Assembly: GCF_030441895.1 (NCBI RefSeq)
Contig: NZ_JARJAS010000001.1
Strand: one strand, 5' to 3'
DNA length: 64,000 bases
From: Enterococcus_D entomosocium
GTDB taxonomy: Bacteria; Bacillota; Bacilli; Lactobacillales; Enterococcaceae
The notes beneath the pieces were generated by a model. It made no database searches. It was given only the letters and a program-made list of their open reading frames with translations, and was not told the DNA's origin. The position numbers were made by a program, and so were the translations under genes. Of the stretch, positions 51,963 to 59,658 are shown piece after piece (the stretch's first letter is position 1; each line of letters starts with the position of its first letter).

Positions 51963-53714
51963 TTGAAACAAAAAATAGTACAAAAGCCGCTTTTCTGGCA
52001 AGTGGTGATTCTGATTGCAATGAGTGGTGTTTTTTTATTACCGCAGATCTTAGGCCAAGGCATGATTTTGGGCTCTGATGTGGTCTTTCACTTCAATCGT
52101 TTTTATGAGACCAGCCAGCAGATCAAAGAGGGCAATTTTCAATATTTTCTTTCTATCTACGGGTTTCAGCAATCTGCTCGTATCGTCAATGCATTATACG
52201 GTCCCTTTTTTGCCTATTTCCAAGGTCTGCTGGTCTTGCTGAGTCCTTCGTGGTTTTCCTACCAACTGCTCGCCAATGGGCTGCTCTATCTGCTAGCAGG
52301 GTTTTCGATGTTTGGCTTATTAAAGAAACTACGAGTCAATGGCTGGCTGTCAGTGGGGATGAGCATCCTGTTTATGGCGACCTATTCTGTCCAGTATTGG
52401 ATTGAGCGGCAGGGCTTTTCTGCTTGGGGAGCAGCCGTGTTACCGCTGTGTCTGATTCCACTGATTGCACTAGGGGAACATAAACGGTTGCGGCCTTTTG
52501 CGGTAGGGGTTTCCGTGGCAGTCTTATTTCAAATCCATGTGTTTTCAAGCATCTTGTTAGTGCTCTTATATGTGCCCTTTTTCTTACGCGCCTTTTTTGT
52601 TGGAACTTCCGGCGAAGAAAAACGACAATTGGTGCTGCGCTTAGCAGGAGCGATCGGGATTTTCTTGCTGCTGACCGCCAATATTTGGTTAGGGATGTTG
52701 GATCTCTATACGAGTAACACGTTGATCGCGCCTTTTGTGAATCGCAACATGCAGAACAATACCATTACTGGAACCAGCAGCTATTGGTGGACGACTCCGT
52801 ACCTGCTGCCAATCTTATGTGCCTTGTTCTTTTGCGGTGCGATTCGTGTATGGCCTCGTCTATCCGGCGGCTTCAAATTAATGACAGCAGCTGCAGCGGT
52901 CTTTTTCGTTTTATCATCGAACGCTATTCCTTGGCAATGGCTAGGCAGTCTGGACAATGGTGTGATCAATTTACTACAATTCCCTTTTCGGTTCTTTGTT
53001 CCTGCCACGATTTTGATCTTAGTCGGTTTGTGCCTGCTGGTTCCTTATTATCGGGGCAAGCCATTGGCAAATCCGCGTTGGTTCGTCCTCGTTTTAGTTT
53101 TGAGTGTTGGTCAAATCCTGATCCAAAACACGGTCAAAATGCAGGACTGGCACTCCGATGAAGCGGCAGTTTCACTGCGAAACCACACCTATCTCTCGGC
53201 GGAATCTGAAGCGCAATTGAAGGAAGCCTATTTTAGTAAAGACAAGTCCTTAGCATTAGCGCTGTATCAACGTTCTACCCCAGATTATCTGCCCCTCTAT
53301 CAAGAGACCAAGAAGAACAAGTACAATTTGTACGGGGAAGAAATCATTGAAAAAAATGATACCGTGGCAAAAACCGTAGAAAACGGGAAACTTACTTTAC
53401 GTTGGCAAGGTGATCAAGAGGCGTGGAAGGCGTTACCGATCATCAATTACCGCTATACTGAATTGACCCTCAATCAGCAGCCACTAACTGAGAAAGATGT
53501 CTCTTTGAGTGCCATTGGTGCCGTTTCTGTCCAACAGCAAGCAGGGGAGAATGTCTTAGTCGTTGACTATGACGCACCTTGGTTTTTCGACGGAGCTTTA
53601 TGGCTGACGATCATTTCTTGGATCGCTTTACTCATCGGCTTTATCAGCTGGAAAACAAGACAGCTGTATCGTCGTCGTAAGGTCGTACAAGCTTTATTGA
53701 AAGAATCTGAATAA
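51963..53714 (+). CDS. polytopic membrane protein, GT-C glycosyltransferase-like (YfhO / PF10131-type)
   Basis: 583 residues. About 11-12 hydrophobic segments fill residues ~10-400. An extracellular domain (about 400-540) follows, then a final helix (about 545-565) and a basic tail. The first loop carries LGSDVVFHFNRFYE, with an Asp placed as in GT-C enzymes that use lipid-linked sugar donors. The overall form resembles YfhO and the '6-pyruvoyl-tetrahydropterin synthase-related' membrane family. Start is TTG at 51963 with AAGGAGG seven bases before it; an ATG at 51867 has no RBS. It is 165 bases after fliS with no terminator between, so it may share that transcript. Flagellin or wall glycosylation is a guess from position. 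Confidence 0.65.
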   Translation: MKQKIVQKPLFWQVVILIAMSGVFLLPQILGQGMILGSDVVFHFNRFYETSQQIKEGNFQYFLSIYGFQQSARIVNALYGPFFAYFQGLLVLLSPSWFSYQLLANGLLYLLAGFSMFGLLKKLRVNGWLSVGMSILFMATYSVQYWIERQGFSAWGAAVLPLCLIPLIALGEHKRLRPFAVGVSVAVLFQIHVFSSILLVLLYVPFFLRAFFVGTSGEEKRQLVLRLAGAIGIFLLLTANIWLGMLDLYTSNTLIAPFVNRNMQNNTITGTSSYWWTTPYLLPILCALFFCGAIRVWPRLSGGFKLMTAAAAVFFVLSSNAIPWQWLGSLDNGVINLLQFPFRFFVPATILILVGLCLLVPYYRGKPLANPRWFVLVLVLSVGQILIQNTVKMQDWHSDEAAVSLRNHTYLSAESEAQLKEAYFSKDKSLALALYQRSTPDYLPLYQETKKNKYNLYGEEIIEKNDTVAKTVENGKLTLRWQGDQEAWKALPIINYRYTELTLNQQPLTEKDVSLSAIGAVSVQQQAGENVLVVDYDAPWFFDGALWLTIISWIALLIGFISWKTRQLYRRRKVVQALLKESE

Positions 53715-53728
53715 AATGAATCAGAAAA

Positions 53729-53761
53729 GAACTTCAGCGAGAGGGCTGAAGTTCTTTTTTT
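53729..53761 (+). terminator. terminator after the GT-C-like gene
   Basis: AGAACTTCAGC pairs with GCTGAAGTTCT around a 6-base loop, then a T-run. It marks the right end of the motility locus. Confidence 0.9.
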
Positions 53762-53805
53762 GTTGATCAGCAACAGTGTACCTATTTTTTTCCGAGAGAA
53801 ACAAC

Positions 53806-53839
53806 AATCGTTGCGTGCGCAACGATTATTCCTTATAAT
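53806..53839 (+). promoter_or_regulatory. promoter and palindromic operator of the MarR-ABC operon
   Basis: A perfect palindrome AATCGTTGCG-TG-CGCAACGATT spans 53806-53827. A promoter TTGCGT (53811-53816), 17 bases, TATAAT (53834-53839) has its -35 inside it. Binding of the MarR product here would block its own operon. Confidence 0.7.
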
Positions 53840-53880
53840 AGATAAGACACTTTGAAGAACCAAGAAAGGCAGGAGTGCTC

Positions 53881-54321
53881 ATGGAAGCCATTATCCGCTC
53901 AATCAATCATATTGCCCGTCTCGCCACCCTTTATCGGGAAAAAGAACTGAAAAAATTTGGTTTAGGTGGGATGCATCATACCTATATCTTAAACATTTGC
54001 CGTCAACCGGGGATCAGTCAAGAAGCCTTAGCCAAGAAGATTTTTGTTAATAAAAGCAATGTTGCCCGTCAACTAGCGATCTTAGAAGAACGAGGATTTG
54101 TCACTAGAACCAGCAGTCCCACCGACAAACGACAATTACTGGTTTATCCAACCGAAAAAGCACTTGTTGTCCAACCAAAGATCCAACAGCTGCTTCAAAG
54201 CTGGAATGAACAAGTCGTAGCAGGTTTTTCTGCTGCCCAACAGCAGCAGTTGATCGCTGATCTGGAAATCGTCAAAGAAAATTCCCAACGGCTTTTAGCG
54301 AAAGTTGAGGCGATGGAATGA
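53881..54321 (+). CDS. MarR-family transcriptional repressor
   Basis: 146 residues: winged helix with ISQEALAKKIFVNKSNVARQL and the wing RGFVTRTSSPTDKRQLLVYPT, flanked by dimerisation helices. It probably represses its own operon, including the exporter, through the palindrome at its promoter. RBS GGCAGGAG before ATG 53881; a GTG at 53875 is too close. Overlaps the first ABC gene by four bases. Confidence 0.9.
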   Translation: MEAIIRSINHIARLATLYREKELKKFGLGGMHHTYILNICRQPGISQEALAKKIFVNKSNVARQLAILEERGFVTRTSSPTDKRQLLVYPTEKALVVQPKIQQLLQSWNEQVVAGFSAAQQQQLIADLEIVKENSQRLLAKVEAME

Positions 54322-56060
54322 ATCTTTTGACTCAATATTTAAAACCCTATATCGGCCGCATTTCCCTTGGCGTCAGCATCAAATTCTTCGGGTCATTGAT
54401 GGACTTGCTATTGCCTTGGATTTTGGCGTATATCATCGATTCTGTGATTCCCACGAAGCAAGTATCAGCGATTTTTGCTTGGGGCGGGGCGATGGTGGTC
54501 TGCTCCATCATCGCAGTTGTCACCAATATCATCGCCAATCGGATGGCCTCCAGTGTTGCTCGCGATACCACTGGTAGTATACGCCATGACTTATTTGAAA
54601 AAGTTTCCTATCTGTCGATTCCGCAAGTCGAAGAAGTCGGGATCCCTTCCTTGGTGTCTCGCTTGACGACAGACACTTACAACATCCATCAAACGATAGG
54701 GATGATCCAACGGATGGGGATTCGTGCCCCGATTCTGTTATTAGGGGGAATCATGATCACTGCTACATTAGATCCCGTTTTGACACTGGTCTTAGTAGGC
54801 GTCTTGCCCTTCACTTTAGTGGCAGCAGTCACCATCTCAAAACGGGGGATCCCCTTGTTTGCCTCATTGCAAAAGCAAGTGGATGTGTTGGTGCGGACTG
54901 TCCGAGAAAATGTAACTGGGGCTCGGGTGATCAAGGCCTTGTCTAAAGCAGATTACGAGAAAAAGCGCTTTGACCACGTCAATCAAGACGTAGTAGCTGC
55001 GGAAACCACTGCTAATCGAACCATGGCTGCGACACCACCCCTGATGGACCTATTTTTGAATATCGGACTGACGCTAGTGATCGTCGTCAGTGCCTTTCGC
55101 GTCAATCAAGGGTTGACCCAACCAGGGGTCATCATTGCCTTTTTGACCTATTTTACGATCATTTTGAATGCCATGCTCAGTATCACTCGCATCTTTGTAA
55201 TCGTGTCGAAGGGGCTCGCTTCTGCCGATCGGATCCAATCCGTCTTGCGCCTGCCGCAAAATATGCAAGTCATTGAGGCGCCTGTCAAAGAAGAGTCGGC
55301 GCATATCGTTTTTGAAAAAGTTTCCTTCACTTATCCTAATGGCACTCGGGTGCTGAAAGACATCGATTTTTCCTTGCAGCCGGGAGAAACCTTAGGGATC
55401 ATCGGTGCGACTGGTAGTGGAAAATCAACGATCGTCAAACTACTGCTGCGGCTCTATGACCCAACGAAGGGCATGATTCGCATCGCTGGTCGCGACATTC
55501 GCTCCATCGATCCGACGGAGCTGCATCAGTTATTCGGTGTCGTCTTACAAAAAGACGTGCTTTTTGCGGAAACGATCGAAGAAAATATCGCTTTTGGCCG
55601 GCGGTTTTCCAAAGAGCAGATCGAAGAAGCGGCGGCTCGCGCCCAAGCCAAGGAGTTTATCAATCAACTACCCATGCGCTTAGCTCATCCACTGCATGCC
55701 AAAGGCAGCAATTTAAGCGGCGGTCAAAAGCAGCGGGTCTTGTTATCGCGGGCATTGGCGGGGGATCCGGAAATTTTGATTTTGGATGATTCTGCCAGTG
55801 CGCTGGATTATCGGACCGACGCTCAGTTGCGCAAGGTCCTGAAACAGCAGTTTCAACAGACGACGACGGTCTTGATCGCGCAGCGGATCAGCTCGATCCA
55901 GCATGCCGACAAAATTTTGGTACTGGAAAATGGTCAAATGAACGGTTTTGGCAGTCACCAAGAATTACTAGCAGAAAATGCGATCTACCAAGCCATTTAT
56001 CAAGGTCAGACAGGAGGTGCCGACGATGCCGAAGAAAAAAACGGAAAAACCCAAGGATAG
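54318..56060 (+). CDS. ABC exporter subunit with degenerate catalytic site
   Basis: 580 residues: six-helix exporter domain (about 1-310) and a nucleotide-binding domain with Walker A GATGSGKST, signature LSGGQ and Walker B ILILDDSASALD. The residue after Walker B is Asp rather than the catalytic Glu, so its own ATP site is degenerate. This is typical of one half of heterodimeric multidrug exporters such as EfrAB/EfrCD of enterococci. The second half follows with an overlap. Confidence 0.92.
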   Translation: MNLLTQYLKPYIGRISLGVSIKFFGSLMDLLLPWILAYIIDSVIPTKQVSAIFAWGGAMVVCSIIAVVTNIIANRMASSVARDTTGSIRHDLFEKVSYLSIPQVEEVGIPSLVSRLTTDTYNIHQTIGMIQRMGIRAPILLLGGIMITATLDPVLTLVLVGVLPFTLVAAVTISKRGIPLFASLQKQVDVLVRTVRENVTGARVIKALSKADYEKKRFDHVNQDVVAAETTANRTMAATPPLMDLFLNIGLTLVIVVSAFRVNQGLTQPGVIIAFLTYFTIILNAMLSITRIFVIVSKGLASADRIQSVLRLPQNMQVIEAPVKEESAHIVFEKVSFTYPNGTRVLKDIDFSLQPGETLGIIGATGSGKSTIVKLLLRLYDPTKGMIRIAGRDIRSIDPTELHQLFGVVLQKDVLFAETIEENIAFGRRFSKEQIEEAAARAQAKEFINQLPMRLAHPLHAKGSNLSGGQKQRVLLSRALAGDPEILILDDSASALDYRTDAQLRKVLKQQFQQTTTVLIAQRISSIQHADKILVLENGQMNGFGSHQELLAENAIYQAIYQGQTGGADDAEEKNGKTQG

Positions 56061-57792
56061 CAAGAAAACACTCCGGCGTTTGTGGGGCTATCTCTACGAG
56101 TACAAAGGACTCCTGTTGGCAGCCGCTATTTTAATGATGGTCAGCAACATCTTCGCCTTGGTGGGCCCGTTGCTTTCCGGGTACGCCATTGATGCTATTC
56201 AACCGGGTCCCGGCAAGGTCATTTTTGAACGAGTCTTCTTTTATTGTGGGCTGATGCTCCTGTTTTATCTTGCGTCTTCCCTTCTTAGTTATCTGATTTC
56301 GCTCATGATGATCCGCTTGAGTCAGCGGGTGGTGGCAGCGATGCGCAAGGCGATTTTTGATAAAATCACCGAATTGCCAGTGGGGTATTTTGACCGGGTC
56401 GCCACTGGGGATATCATCAGCCGCATCAGTTATGACGTCGATACCATCAATACGTCATTGGCCAGCGATGCCATTCAAGTCCTCAGCAGTCTTGTGACGA
56501 TCATTGGTTCGTTTGTGATGATGGTTTTGATTTCGCCGCTGCTGGTGCTGATTTTTGTCGTAACGGTTCCCGCTTCGATCTTTTTGACCCGCTTTTTGAT
56601 GAGCAAATTTCAACCATTGTTTCGCCGTCGTTCCCGCAAATTAGGTGAGCTGAACGGCTTTGAGGAAGAGATTATTTCTGGTCAGCAAACGATCAAGCTG
56701 TATAACCAAGAAGAAGCGATCATCAGCCGTTTTGACGAAAAAAACCAAGAAGCGGTGGATGCCTATTACAATGCCGAGTACTACGGTAGTATGACTGGTC
56801 CTTCCATCAACTTTATCAACAATCTGTCGTTGTCCTTGATCAGTATGTTTGGCGCCTTGCTGTTTTTGTTCGGTCATCTGACATTAGGGAATGTTTCTTC
56901 CTTTGTTCTTTACTCCAGAAAATTCTCAGGACCAATCAATGAGTTAGCCAACATCTTCAGTGATTTGCAATCGGCATTGGCGGCGGCAGAACGGATCTTC
57001 CGTTTGCTGGATGAAGAACCGGAAGTTTCTGATGTTCCTGGAGCCTACGAATACCACGAGGTGTCTGGTGAGGTCGCCTTTGACCATGTGACCTTCGGCT
57101 ATCAAGCACAGCAGCCCATCATCAAAGACCTTTCGCTGCAAGTACCAGCTGGCAGCTTGGTCGCGATCGTCGGACCAACCGGAGCCGGGAAAACCACCAT
57201 CGTGAACCTCTTGATGCGGTTTTATGACCCTGACCAAGGAGCGATTCGGTTAGACGGCAAAAATATCCGCCAAGCGACACGCCGCAGCTTACGGCAAAGC
57301 TATGCGATGGTGCTGCAAGACACGTGGCTGTTCACGGGAACGATTTTTGAAAATTTGGCCTACGGCAAGGCGAATGCGACGATGGCAGAAGTCCAAGCTG
57401 CTGCACAAGCCGCCCATATCCATGACTTTATTATGAGCCTGCCAAAAGGCTATGATACTTTGATTTCTGAAGACGGGACCGGTATTTCACAAGGGCAAAA
57501 ACAACTATTGACGATTGCGCGAGCAATGCTGTTAGATGCCGATCTGCTGATTCTTGATGAAGCCACATCAAATGTCGACACGCAAACGGAGCTGCTGATC
57601 CAAGCAGCGATGACCAAATTGATGAAAGGCAAAACCTCCTTTGTGATCGCCCATCGCTTGTCCACGATTCGACATGCCGACACGATCCTCGTGGTGGAAC
57701 AGGGCAATATCGTAGAGCAAGGGACCCACGAAGAGTTAGTAGCCAAAGAGGGGCGTTATGCCTCACTCTATCAGGCACAATTTGACGCATGA
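56026..57792 (+). CDS. ABC exporter subunit with competent catalytic site
   Basis: 588 residues: a Lys-rich N-terminus, six-helix exporter domain (about 30-330), Walker A GPTGAGKTT, signature ISQGQ (altered from LSGGQ), Walker B LLILDEATSNVD with the catalytic Glu, and H-loop VIAHRLSTI. Together with the upstream subunit it makes one working and one degenerate ATP site. ATG at 56026 follows AGGAGGT and overlaps the upstream gene by 35 bases. Drug or peptide export is likely; the substrate is unknown. Confidence 0.93.
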   Translation: MPKKKTEKPKDSKKTLRRLWGYLYEYKGLLLAAAILMMVSNIFALVGPLLSGYAIDAIQPGPGKVIFERVFFYCGLMLLFYLASSLLSYLISLMMIRLSQRVVAAMRKAIFDKITELPVGYFDRVATGDIISRISYDVDTINTSLASDAIQVLSSLVTIIGSFVMMVLISPLLVLIFVVTVPASIFLTRFLMSKFQPLFRRRSRKLGELNGFEEEIISGQQTIKLYNQEEAIISRFDEKNQEAVDAYYNAEYYGSMTGPSINFINNLSLSLISMFGALLFLFGHLTLGNVSSFVLYSRKFSGPINELANIFSDLQSALAAAERIFRLLDEEPEVSDVPGAYEYHEVSGEVAFDHVTFGYQAQQPIIKDLSLQVPAGSLVAIVGPTGAGKTTIVNLLMRFYDPDQGAIRLDGKNIRQATRRSLRQSYAMVLQDTWLFTGTIFENLAYGKANATMAEVQAAAQAAHIHDFIMSLPKGYDTLISEDGTGISQGQKQLLTIARAMLLDADLLILDEATSNVDTQTELLIQAAMTKLMKGKTSFVIAHRLSTIRHADTILVVEQGNIVEQGTHEELVAKEGRYASLYQAQFDA

Positions 57793-57807
57793 TCCATAGC
57801 TAGTCCG

Positions 57808-57850
57808 CATCCGTACAAGGAGTAACCCACTGCTTGCACGGATGTTTTTT
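57808..57850 (+). terminator. terminator of the MarR-ABC operon
   Basis: CATCCGTACAAG (57808-57819) pairs with CTTGCACGGATG (57833-57844), one mismatch, then six Ts. Confidence 0.85.
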
Positions 57851-57891
57851 GCGTGCCATCGGCTTTCTTGGCACAGGTAAAAAATCTTCTT

Positions 57892-57920
57892 ATGACAAAT
57901 CAGGCAATTATCGGTATACT
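57892..57920 (+). promoter_or_regulatory. promoter of the 6-phospho-beta-glucosidase gene
   Basis: ATGACA (57892-57897), 17-base spacer, TATACT (57915-57920). No clear CcpA site was recognised. Confidence 0.6.
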
Positions 57921-57959
57921 TAAGAAAGGGGTATCATCAAACAGAAAGAAGGGAAACAA

Positions 57960-59396
57960 TTGGATCATAAACAACTAAAAGAATTCCCCAACGATTTCTT
58001 ATGGGGTTCAGCATCAGCAGCCTATCAAGTAGAGGGCGCATGGCAAGAAGACGGCAAAGGCGCTTCAGTTTGGGACGATTTTGTCCGCATTCCAGGCAAA
58101 ACCTTTAAAGCAACGAACGGAGATGTCGCGGTCGACCATTACCACCGCTTCAAAGAAGATGTTGCCTTGATGAAAGAACAAGGATTGAAAACCTATCGTT
58201 TTTCCATTGCATGGACACGGATTTTTCCAGAAGGACGAGGAGAAGTCAATCAAGCAGGGTTAGACTTTTATTTAGCATTGATCGATGAGCTGATTAAAGC
58301 AGGGATCGAACCAATGGTGACCTTGTACCATTGGGATCTGCCACGTACGTTGCAAGAAGAATATGGCGGCTGGGAATCTCGCAAAATCATTGAAGATTTC
58401 ACCAACTATGCGGCCGTATTATTTGAAGCCTTTCGCGGCAAAGTTCACTATTGGGTCAGCTTGAATGAACAAAATATCTTTACTTCTTTAGGCTATCTTT
58501 TAGCTGCCCATCCACCAGGAGTGACCGATCCTAAACGGATGTATGAAGTCAATCATATCGCTAACTTGGCAAATGCGTCGGTGATCAACAAGTTCCATGA
58601 GATGAAAATCCCAGGGAAAATCGGACCAAGTTTCGCCTACTCACCAAACTACCCAATCAACAGCGACCCGAAAAATATTTTGGCAGCTGAAAATGCCGAA
58701 GACTTGATGGCGCATTATTGGTTAGACGTCTATCTATGGGGCGAATACCCGATTGCCGCAATGAATTACTTGAAAGAGCAAGGGATCGCACCAACGATTG
58801 AACCAGGAGATATGGACTTGCTGCGTTCAGCAAAACCAGATTTCTTAGGGATCAACTATTACCAAACAGCAACGAATGCCTACAATCCATTAGATGGTGT
58901 CGGTGCCGGTAAAATGAACACCACTGGGAAAAAAGGTAGCTCCGAAGAAACCGGGACACCAGGAATGTTCAAAAAAGCTGAAAATCCATTTGTGGAACGG
59001 ACGAATTGGGATTGGGAGATCGATCCTCAAGGGCTGCGGATCGCTTTACGCCGAATCACTAGCCGTTATCGGGTGCCTGTGATCATTACGGAAAACGGAC
59101 TTGGTGAATACGATAAACTAACAGACGATCACCAAATCCATGACCAATACCGCATCGATTATTTAGCAGGGCATGTCCATGCCATCAAAGAAGCGATCAG
59201 CGACGGCGCGGAAGTTCTTGGCTATTGCACCTGGTCCTTCACTGATTTGCTAAGCTGGTTGAACGGCTACCAAAAACGCTATGGCTTTGTCTATGTCGAC
59301 CAAGATGAAACCCAAGAAGGGTCACTGGCACGCTACAAGAAAGACAGCTTCTACTGGTATCAAGAGCTGATCAAAACCAACGGGCAAGAGTGCTAG
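57960..59396 (+). CDS. GH1 6-phospho-beta-glucosidase
   Basis: Cytoplasmic glycoside hydrolase of family 1, 478 residues. N-terminal FLWGSASAAYQVEGA; acid/base Glu170 in SLNEQN (usually NEP); nucleophile Glu in VIITENGLG. The motif SWLNGYQKRYGFVYVD carries the Ser/Lys/Tyr set that holds a 6-phosphate, so it cleaves phosphorylated beta-glucosides brought in by a PTS rather than free sugars. Start is TTG at 57960 after AAGGGAAAC. A PTS EIIC gene and GntR regulator lie 3-5 kb downstream on the other strand, beyond copA. Confidence 0.92.
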   Translation: MDHKQLKEFPNDFLWGSASAAYQVEGAWQEDGKGASVWDDFVRIPGKTFKATNGDVAVDHYHRFKEDVALMKEQGLKTYRFSIAWTRIFPEGRGEVNQAGLDFYLALIDELIKAGIEPMVTLYHWDLPRTLQEEYGGWESRKIIEDFTNYAAVLFEAFRGKVHYWVSLNEQNIFTSLGYLLAAHPPGVTDPKRMYEVNHIANLANASVINKFHEMKIPGKIGPSFAYSPNYPINSDPKNILAAENAEDLMAHYWLDVYLWGEYPIAAMNYLKEQGIAPTIEPGDMDLLRSAKPDFLGINYYQTATNAYNPLDGVGAGKMNTTGKKGSSEETGTPGMFKKAENPFVERTNWDWEIDPQGLRIALRRITSRYRVPVIITENGLGEYDKLTDDHQIHDQYRIDYLAGHVHAIKEAISDGAEVLGYCTWSFTDLLSWLNGYQKRYGFVYVDQDETQEGSLARYKKDSFYWYQELIKTNGQEC

Positions 59397-59553
59397 CCTC
59401 CTAAAGCCAATACCTGAATAAGCGAAACGACCCCTGCAACGGCAGTGATCGTTTCTTAGAAAAAAGTACGTTCCACCTGTAGCGACCGCCCAAAGGTAGA
59501 CCAAAAGTCTCGCTTTTTGGGCCGCTTCAAAGGAGAACGTCCTTTTTTTGAGT

Positions 59554-59609
59554 ATTATCGTTGACAAGTGTAAACGATAATTGTAAAGTAGAAGAAGATT
59601 ACAACTGTA
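59554..59609 (+). promoter_or_regulatory. copA promoter with two cop-boxes
   Basis: TACAACTGTA (59600-59609) is an exact CopY operator (TACANNTGTA); GACAAGTGTA (59563-59572) matches nine of ten. TTGACA (59561-59566) and TAAAGT (59584-59589) form a promoter with 17-base spacing. The first box sits in the centre of a longer palindrome, ATTATCGTT ... AACGATAAT (59554-59581). A CopY-type, copper-responsive repressor is expected, but its gene is not in this window. Confidence 0.75.
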
Positions 59610-59658
59610 AACACAAAAGGTGAATGGGTTTGCATAGCAAGCAAGGAGGAAGGAAACA

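Noticed and set aside
57960..59396. Plain beta-glucosidase or beta-galactosidase
   Set aside because: The Ser/Lys/Tyr phosphate-binding motif near the C-terminus points to 6-phospho substrates.
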